This document shows positions 23,659-28,812 of a stretch of 28,812 nucleotides of DNA, piece after piece; the first letter of the stretch is position 1; each line of letters opens with the position of its first letter. The notes under the pieces are model-generated. The model was not told the DNA's origin and ran no database searches. It saw only the letters and a program-made list of their open reading frames with translations. Source of the DNA: Patescibacteria group bacterium (lineage in GTDB: Bacteria > Patescibacteriota > Minisyncoccia > UBA6257 > HR35); the NCBI GenBank assembly GCA_030550735.1, contig JAUQOT010000003.1:1-28812 (forward strand), written 5' to 3'. The position numbers and the translations under genes are program-made.

Positions 23659-24954
23659 ATGAAAAATTTTTATCTTACAGTTACTTTTTTGACTTTTATT
23701 TTTTTAGGTTTAGTTTTATTTAGTTCTTCAAAAATTTTAGCTCAGACAAATGCTGTTTGGGAAAATATTTTTAAACAGTTATTTAATCCTCCTAAAATTG
23801 TAACTTCATCTATTTCAACACCTAATTTTCTTAATGTTTCCCAACAAACCCCTAATCCATCCCTGGTTCTTCTTCCTTATCTTGAAAAAGAGATTACTTC
23901 GGTTGTTGAAAAAGTTTCTCCTTCAGTTGTAAGTATTGTTATTTCAAAATATGTTCCTGTAATTGAAAAATATTACTCGAACCCTTTTGAAGAATTTGAA
24001 ATTCCTCCGGAATTAAAGCCATTTTTCCAATTTGAATTTCAAATTCCTCGCTATCGTCAAAAGGGTTATGAAAAAGAAGAAGTTGGCGGAGGAACTGGTT
24101 TTATTGTTTCTTCAGATGGTTTAATTATCACCAATAAGCACGTTGTTGATGATGATAAAGCTGAATATACTGTATATTTAAATGATGGACGAAAATTTCC
24201 TGCAAAAGTTCTTTTAAAACATCCCGTTGATGATTTAGCAATTATTAAAATTAATGCTTCCGGACTTATTCCGGTAAAATTAGGAGACTCTGATAATATT
24301 AAATTAGGACAATTTGTTATTGCTATCGGAAATGCTTTGGGCGAATTTCAAAATACAGTAAGTTTTGGCGTGGTTTCTGGTTTAAAAAGAAATATTACCG
24401 CTAGTGATGCTTCAGGAAAAATTGAAAGATTAGAAGATTTAATTCAAACAGATGCAGCTATTAATTATGGAAATTCTGGTGGGCCTTTAATTAATATTTA
24501 TGGAGAAGTTATTGGAGTTAATACAGCAATTGTTTCCGGAGCTCAGAATATAGGTTTTGCTATTCCAATAAATAGAGCTAAAAGAATGCTTGAAGATTTG
24601 AAAACAAAAGGAAAAGTTGAAGTACCCTTCTTGGGAATTAAATATATTTTAGTTAATGAGGAGATAAAGAAAAAATTCAATTTACCCTATGACTATGGAG
24701 CATACATTTATACTGAATTAAAATCAGATAAAGCAATTATCCCCAATTCACCAGCAGAAAAAGCTGGTCTTCGAGAAGGTGATATTATTTTAGAAGTAAA
24801 CGGTGAAAAAATAACTCAACAAAATTCTTTGTCTAATTTAATAAGAAAAAGAAAAGTAGGAGAAACAGTTAGATTGAAGATTTGGCGAGAAGGAAAAATT
24901 TTTGAAATTTATGTTACTCTCGGATCTTTACCAGAAAATCTTCTTTATCGATAA
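23659..24954 (+). CDS. HtrA/DegP-type serine protease with one PDZ domain
   Basis: An envelope quality-control protease. An N-terminal signal or membrane anchor (about residues 5-28, ending SKILAQ) is followed by a linker rich in Pro, Ser and Thr. The trypsin-like domain has the triad H161 (TNKHVV), D192 (DDLAIIKI) and S273 (NYGNSGGPL). A single PDZ domain spans about 324-425 (SPAEKAGLREGDIILEVNG). Only one PDZ, as in DegS or bacterial HtrA of Gram-positives. It begins 1 nt after the desulfurase gene, with a TAAAAT 9 nt before the ATG. The 3' end overlaps the convergent gene by 41 bp. Confidence 0.92.
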   Translation: MKNFYLTVTFLTFIFLGLVLFSSSKILAQTNAVWENIFKQLFNPPKIVTSSISTPNFLNVSQQTPNPSLVLLPYLEKEITSVVEKVSPSVVSIVISKYVPVIEKYYSNPFEEFEIPPELKPFFQFEFQIPRYRQKGYEKEEVGGGTGFIVSSDGLIITNKHVVDDDKAEYTVYLNDGRKFPAKVLLKHPVDDLAIIKINASGLIPVKLGDSDNIKLGQFVIAIGNALGEFQNTVSFGVVSGLKRNITASDASGKIERLEDLIQTDAAINYGNSGGPLINIYGEVIGVNTAIVSGAQNIGFAIPINRAKRMLEDLKTKGKVEVPFLGIKYILVNEEIKKKFNLPYDYGAYIYTELKSDKAIIPNSPAEKAGLREGDIILEVNGEKITQQNSLSNLIRKRKVGETVRLKIWREGKIFEIYVTLGSLPENLLYR

Positions 24955-25480
24955 TATTTAAGTAATAAAGAGCTTTTTCAATTTCCGAATAAATTAATTG
25001 AAATTCTTCTTCTGTCAATTGAGGATTGCTTTTTTGTTCTAAGATATTAATTGCTTTAATTGCTTTAATTAAATTTTCTTTATTAGGTAGATCTTCTTCA
25101 GAAATAGACCCAATTTTTTCGATAAGATTTCTCCCACTAAAACCCAAGATTTCTAAAATTTCATTTAAATAGTTTCTTAAAAAAATAATTCCCTCTTTAT
25201 GATTTTCTAAATATACCTTTTTAATTTCTTCATAACTTGGAAGTTTCCTTTGAGAATTTTTATAAGCTCTTATAAGATTTAGAATTCCTAACCAAAAACC
25301 AATTTCATCTTTATTTTTAATTTCATAGTATATCCAAAGCAAAATTAAATTAAGAGAATAAATTAGAGACAAAAGAAAAACAAGGGTTTTTATATTTTCA
25401 AAAAGAGGTTCAAAATTGGGTGGAGGAAATTTTTCTAAATACTCTAAAATCTTCTCAATTGTTAAATCAAAAAGTTGCAT
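24914..25480 (-). CDS. membrane-anchored protein of unknown function
   Basis: 188 residues. A short amphipathic start is followed by one clear hydrophobic segment (about 32-54) and a charged, mostly helical C-terminal region of about 130 residues rich in Glu, Lys and Leu, presumably cytoplasmic. I recognise no domain. It is coupled to gatA by a one-base TAATG overlap, so both proteins are made from one transcript. Its last 41 bp are antisense to the end of htrA. Context gives no firm hint of function. Confidence 0.65.
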   Translation of the reverse strand: MQLFDLTIEKILEYLEKFPPPNFEPLFENIKTLVFLLSLIYSLNLILLWIYYEIKNKDEIGFWLGILNLIRAYKNSQRKLPSYEEIKKVYLENHKEGIIFLRNYLNEILEILGFSGRNLIEKIGSISEEDLPNKENLIKAIKAINILEQKSNPQLTEEEFQLIYSEIEKALYYLNIIDKEDFLVKIRE

Positions 25481-26871
25481 TAATTAAAACCTAAATTTTC
25501 AAGAAATTTAAAAATTGTCTCTTCTTCAAAAAGATTAGCAATTATTTGAATTCCTACAGGAAGTTTTTTACCTTCAACTTCGGAAAAACCGGCATTAAAT
25601 GAAATAGCTGGTAGATAAGCTAAGTTTACTGGAACAGTAAAAACATCAGAAAGATACATAGCTAGAGGATCTTCAGTTTTTTCTCCTAATTTGAAAGGTA
25701 AAGTTGGAGAGGTCGGCATTAAAATAAGATCTACCTCCTTAAAAGCTCGTTGAAAATCATTAAAAATAAATCTTCTCACTTTTTGGGCTTTAAGATAATA
25801 AGCCTCATAATAACCGTGAGACAAAACAAAAGTTCCTAAAAGAATTCTTCTTTTTACCTCATCACCAAACCCCAACTCTCGACTCATCAAATATTTTTCT
25901 AAAAGATTATCGGTTTTATAAGAAAAACCATATTTTATTCCATCATATCTAGCTAAATTAGAACTAACTTCTGCTGTCATTACAAGCTGATAAGTTGGTA
26001 AAGCATAAGGTAGGGAAGGTAAAGAAATTTTTTTAATTTCATAATGATTTTTAAGATTATTTAGGAAATTTTCAAAAATTTCTTTTACTTTATCTTCAAC
26101 CCCTAAACCAAAAGCTTCTTCAGGAACACCTATTTTTTTAACTTCTTTAATTATTTCCTTATAATCTTGTGTTGTAGAATCTTTGGAATCTTTACCTCTT
26201 ATTAATCTAAAAATGAGCTTTAAATCTTTTAAACTTCTTGCAAATGGTCCAATTACATCTAAAGAAGAAGCCATAGCAATTAGTCCATATCTTGAAACTG
26301 AAGAATAAGTTGGTTTTAATCCATATACTCCACAAAAAGATGCTGGTTGCCTTATTGAACCTCCTGTATCTGAGCCTAAAGCAATGGGAACTAAACCTCC
26401 CCCAACAACCGCTGCTGAGCCACCCGAAGAACCACCAGGAACTCTTGTTTCATCAAAAGGATTTAAAGTTGAAAAATAAGCAGAATTTTCAGTTGAAGAA
26501 CCCATAGCAAATTCATCAAGATTAGTTTTTCCAATAATAATCACTCCTTTTTCTTTTAATTTTTTAATAACCGTTGCATCATAAGGAGCAAAATAATTTT
26601 CCAAAATTTTCGAACCAGCCGTACACCTAACTCCTTTAACTAAAATATTATCTTTAATAGCAATAGGTACTCCCCATAGAGGACTTTCTTTGTCTTTATT
26701 TTTTAGATCTTCAATATCCTTAAAAGCTAATTCCTCTGTAAAAAACAAAAATCCCTTTATTCTTTCATCTTCCTTTTTTAAAAAATTGAAATATTCTTCA
26801 TAAACCTTTCGCGGATCATTTTCTAAAACAAGTTTTTTAAATTCTTCAATTGTTAGATTTTTAAATTCCAT
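25480..26871 (-). CDS. gatA: aspartyl/glutamyl-tRNA amidotransferase subunit A
   Basis: The amidase subunit of GatCAB, which releases ammonia from glutamine and lets GatB convert Glu-tRNA-Gln (and Asp-tRNA-Asn) to the amide form. The Ser-cisSer-Lys triad is intact: K73 (PIAIKDN), S148 (PGGSSGGSA) and S172 (GSDTGGSIRQPASFCG). The 75- and 24-residue spacings match the Staphylococcus enzyme. The 463-residue length is normal. gatB and gatC are not in this window. A tRNA-Gln lies at the left end, consistent with the indirect Gln pathway. It is 8 nt after thiI on the same strand. Confidence 0.96.
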   Translation of the reverse strand: MEFKNLTIEEFKKLVLENDPRKVYEEYFNFLKKEDERIKGFLFFTEELAFKDIEDLKNKDKESPLWGVPIAIKDNILVKGVRCTAGSKILENYFAPYDATVIKKLKEKGVIIIGKTNLDEFAMGSSTENSAYFSTLNPFDETRVPGGSSGGSAAVVGGGLVPIALGSDTGGSIRQPASFCGVYGLKPTYSSVSRYGLIAMASSLDVIGPFARSLKDLKLIFRLIRGKDSKDSTTQDYKEIIKEVKKIGVPEEAFGLGVEDKVKEIFENFLNNLKNHYEIKKISLPSLPYALPTYQLVMTAEVSSNLARYDGIKYGFSYKTDNLLEKYLMSRELGFGDEVKRRILLGTFVLSHGYYEAYYLKAQKVRRFIFNDFQRAFKEVDLILMPTSPTLPFKLGEKTEDPLAMYLSDVFTVPVNLAYLPAISFNAGFSEVEGKKLPVGIQIIANLFEEETIFKFLENLGFN

Positions 26872-26879
26872 TTGTTTTT

Positions 26880-28007
26880 CTAATTATAAACTATTATTTC
26901 TTTATTTTTATAAATCTCATCTTCTAGCTCCTTTATCCTATCTTTAATTTCATTTTCAATCTTTAAAATTTTTTCTAAATTAGCACGAGTTTCCACTCTA
27001 TGGGGAATAAACAATGAGCAACAATCATCATATGGTTCTTTTGAAATTTCTGCTGTTCCAATTTTTTTTGCTAATTCGATTATCTCTTCCTTATTGAAAG
27101 TAATTAACGGTCTTAAAACCAGAGAAGTTACTGCTTCATCAATAACTTTAAGATTTTTAATGGTTTGTGAAGCTACTTGTCCCAAACTTTCACCTGTTAT
27201 TAAAACATCAGCGCCGATTTCTTCTTTTATTCTTTCAGCTAATCTAAACATTGATCTTCGATAAAAAATAACTAAAAATTTTTTAGGAACATTTAAAAAA
27301 TAAAATTTCTGAAGTTCTAAAATATTTAAGAAAAAAAGTTTCGAACCCAAGTTATATTCATTTAATATCCGAACTAATTTTTTTACTTTTTCTAAAGAAT
27401 TTAATCCTGTCTGCGGATAACTATGAAAATGAACAAAATATAATTTTAATCCTCTTTTCATTGAAAGAAAACTTGCAACTGGTGAATCAAAACCGGCAGA
27501 AAGAAGAACAATACCTTTGCCACTTGAACCAACCGGAAGCCCATCTAAACCGAAATATTTTTCAAAAGAAACCCAAAACTTTTTCTTTTTGTATAAGATA
27601 TAGACAATTCTTTCTGGTTTTTTAAAATCGATTACAAAATAATTTTTTAATTCGTTAATAATTTTTTGTTTAATTTCAAAAGAATTCAAAGAATAATCTT
27701 TATCACTTCTTTTTACTTCGAAGTCTAGCCTAAGACCCCTTTCAATTTTTGCTTTTAAAAAATCAATAATTTCTTCTAATGTTTTTACTTCCTCAACTTC
27801 TTTTATTGTTTTAACACCAAAAACTTTTTTTAAATCTTCTAAAACATCTTCTTTTGCTTCTAAATAAAATATTCCTCCCCAATTTTCAATCTTTTCTAGT
27901 TTAAAACCAATTTTTGTTTTTAGATTGTTTATGAAAATTCTTTCAAAATAATGTCTGTTTTTTCCCTTTAAAATTATTTCGCTTGTTCCCAAAAGATATT
28001 TTTTCAT
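26880..28007 (-). CDS. thiI: tRNA 4-thiouridine synthetase ThiI, rhodanese-less form
   Basis: Adenylates U8 of tRNA and inserts sulfur to make s4U. 375 residues: an N-terminal ferredoxin-like/THUMP part (SEIILKGKNRHYFERIFINNLK) and a PP-loop ATPase domain. The ATP loop reads LLSAGFDSPVASF at about 168-180, where most relatives have SGG-x-DSP. TGESLGQVASQT and PYDDCCSLFIPHR (C329, C330) follow. It lacks the C-terminal rhodanese domain of the E. coli enzyme (482 aa), like Bacillus and archaeal forms, so sulfur probably comes directly from a cysteine desulfurase such as the one in this window. Confidence 0.92.
   Translation of the reverse strand: MKKYLLGTSEIILKGKNRHYFERIFINNLKTKIGFKLEKIENWGGIFYLEAKEDVLEDLKKVFGVKTIKEVEEVKTLEEIIDFLKAKIERGLRLDFEVKRSDKDYSLNSFEIKQKIINELKNYFVIDFKKPERIVYILYKKKKFWVSFEKYFGLDGLPVGSSGKGIVLLSAGFDSPVASFLSMKRGLKLYFVHFHSYPQTGLNSLEKVKKLVRILNEYNLGSKLFFLNILELQKFYFLNVPKKFLVIFYRRSMFRLAERIKEEIGADVLITGESLGQVASQTIKNLKVIDEAVTSLVLRPLITFNKEEIIELAKKIGTAEISKEPYDDCCSLFIPHRVETRANLEKILKIENEIKDRIKELEDEIYKNKEIIVYN
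26883..26888 (-). promoter_or_regulatory. possible -10 box of gatA formed by the last thiI codons
   Basis: The thiI end TAT-AAT-TAG reads TATAAT on the minus strand and ends 11 nt before the gatA ATG. It may let gatA be transcribed apart from thiI. It could also be a coincidence of Tyr-Asn codons. Confidence 0.3.
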
Positions 28008-28015
28008 TTAATTAA

Positions 28016-28030
28016 ATTTTAATTTAAAAT
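28016..28030. promoter_or_regulatory. symmetric head-to-head -10 boxes for thiI and the FMN reductase
   Basis: ATTTTAATTTAAAAT holds TAAAAT on the minus strand (28021-28016) and on the plus strand (28025-28030), 3 bp apart. Each ends exactly 8 nt before its own ATG (thiI at 28007, reductase at 28039). The arrangement ATTTTA-N3-TAAAAT is the same as upstream of rpsR. Confidence 0.5.
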
Positions 28031-28038
28031 AATTAATA

Positions 28039-28554
28039 ATGTTTGTTCCTATCATTTTAGGAACAGGAAGAAAAGGAGCTAATTCAGAAAAAGTTGCTGA
28101 ATTTGTTTTTGAAGAAGCAAAAAATTATGGTTTTGAAGTTGAATTAATCAAACCCCGAGATTGGTTAGATTCTCCTTTTACTGGTGAAATGGATGAAGTA
28201 AAAAGAAAAAAGCTTTCAGATATTTTTAAAAGAGCAAATGGTTTCATTATAGTTTCTCCAGAATATAATCATTCTTTTCCAGGGGAATTAAAACTTTTGC
28301 TTGATAATTTTTATGAGGAATATGCTCATAAACCAGTCGGTATCTGTGGAGTTTCTGTTGGTCAATTAGGTGGCGCAAGAATGGTTGAACAATTAAGATT
28401 AGTATGTATTGAACTTTCGATGATTCCCTTAAGAAATGCTGTTTATTTTTCTAATGTTCAGAATTTTGAGAAAGAAAAGGAAACTTATAGAGAATTTTTG
28501 TTAAGTATGTTTGATGAGTTAAAATACTACTCTGAAAAATTCGGTCAAAATTAA
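28039..28554 (+). CDS. NADPH-dependent FMN reductase family flavoprotein
   Basis: 171 residues with a flavodoxin-like fold. The phosphate loop region is [18 protein letters not shown], and the signature [19 protein letters not shown] is typical of NAD(P)H-dependent FMN/azo/quinone reductases. [19 protein letters not shown] follows. The electron acceptor cannot be told from sequence; quinone or free flavin reduction is likely. It is followed after 14 nt by a superoxide dismutase gene, suggesting a two-gene oxidative-stress unit. Confidence 0.88.
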   Translation: MFVPIILGTGRKGANSEKVAEFVFEEAKNYGFEVELIKPRDWLDSPFTGEMDEVKRKKLSDIFKRANGFIIVSPEYNHSFPGELKLLLDNFYEEYAHKPVGICGVSVGQLGGARMVEQLRLVCIELSMIPLRNAVYFSNVQNFEKEKETYREFLLSMFDELKYYSEKFGQN

Positions 28555-28568
28555 TTTATTTTTTAAAA

Positions 28569-28812
28569 ATGAAATATCCGTATGAGTTACCGCCACTTAC
28601 ATATCCCTATGATGCCTTGGAGCCTTATATTGATAAAATGACAATGGAAATTCATCACACTAAGCATCATCAAGGTTATGTTAATAATCTAAATTCAGCC
28701 TTAGAAAAATACCCAGAATTTCATAATTTAGAATTAGAAGAAATTTTAAAGAATTTAAATCAGTTGCCAGAAGAAATAAGAACAGCCGTAAGAAATAATG
28801 GCGGCGGTCACG
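28569..28812 (+). CDS. sodA: Fe/Mn superoxide dismutase, 5' part (runs off the window)
   Basis: Disproportionates superoxide. The first 81 codons are visible: [39 protein letters not shown] start, close to E. coli SodA. The metal-binding His29 is the first His in EIHHTKHH, and His81 is in NNGGGH. The reading frame continues past the window end, one base after the His81 codon, so the third and fourth ligands are not seen and Fe versus Mn cannot be judged. The ATG is 14 nt after the flavin reductase stop and has no Shine-Dalgarno. The symbol could equally be sodB. Confidence 0.93.
   Translation, partial: MKYPYELPPLTYPYDALEPYIDKMTMEIHHTKHHQGYVNNLNSALEKYPEFHNLELEEILKNLNQLPEEIRTAVRNNGGGH

Noticed and set aside
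26292..26507. Plus-strand frame inside gatA
   Set aside because: Antisense to the gatA active-site region; repetitive Leu/Lys/Gln composition typical of a shadow.
1..28812. TGA recoded as glycine (genetic code 25)
   Set aside because: TGA closes dnaE, ftsW and the M42 peptidase gene at positions where the proteins end naturally, and I noticed no in-frame TGA inside conserved proteins.
1..28812. CRISPR array, insertion sequence, prophage or integron
   Set aside because: I found no spaced direct repeats, transposase, integrase or phage-like gene; gene content is housekeeping throughout.

Overview
The window (roughly 30 % G+C by eye, gene-dense) looks like a chromosome segment of a Candidate Phyla Radiation / Patescibacteria bacterium, most likely Parcubacteria-like. 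This placement is inferred from protein style and not from a phylogeny. The pointers are the compact AT-rich coding, ribosomal proteins with CPR-like quirks (an insertion in uS12, an N-terminal extension and APQWHKR-type tail in uS9, a short uL13), short-leader type IV pilin-like genes and the GxAWxxxIGWIxF repeat. TGA is used as a stop three times (dnaE, ftsW, the M42 peptidase gene), so the TGA=Gly code of Gracilibacteria/Absconditabacteria does not apply. No tRNA encodes its CCA end, and I see no convincing Shine-Dalgarno sequence before any start.

Layout. 1-1.2 kb: tRNA-Gln(CTG), a possible 35-codon gene on the minus strand, rpsR, and rnhB on the minus strand. 1.1-5.0 kb: dnaE, then a 2H phosphoesterase (thpR-like), then tRNA-Leu(CAA). 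5.0-12.4 kb: the str operon rpsL-rpsG-fusA, continuing without a gap into three small pilin-like genes, a tRNA-Leu(CAG) that shares one base with the stop codon of the third pilin gene, RNase J, rbfA and a small nuclease-fold protein. 12.4-15.4 kb: rplM-rpsI-ftsW and a sugar-nucleotide epimerase-like gene. 15.4-16.7 kb: a polyprenyl-phosphate sugar transferase on the minus strand, divergent from murG. 16.7-21.0 kb: murG, a small membrane protein, rplU and secA. 21.0-25.0 kb: tRNA-Phe(GAA), a RelE/DUF4258-like small protein, an M42 aminopeptidase, a cysteine desulfurase and an HtrA protease. 24.9-28.0 kb, minus strand: thiI, gatA and a membrane protein of unknown function. 28.0 kb to the end: an NADPH-dependent FMN reductase and the 5' part of a Fe/Mn superoxide dismutase.

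The content is mostly housekeeping: translation (S18, S12, S7, EF-G, L13, S9, L21, RbfA, GatA, four tRNAs), replication (DnaE, RNase HII), cell wall and envelope (FtsW, MurG, sugar transferase, SecA, HtrA), surface pili, and tRNA sulfur modification (cysteine desulfurase plus a rhodanese-less ThiI). I see no mobile element, CRISPR array, rRNA gene or clear intrinsic terminator.

The most unusual signal is in the expression architecture. About twelve of 31 gene starts have a TATAAT/TAAAAT -10-like box ending 6-11 nt before the start codon, the geometry expected for leaderless or nearly leaderless mRNA. Divergent genes use head-to-head -10 boxes only 1-3 bp apart. dnaE and rnhB overlap at their 5' ends, with each promoter apparently inside the other gene. 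All three convergent gene pairs overlap at their 3' ends. A stop codon is shared with the first base of a tRNA, so RNase P would cut it away.
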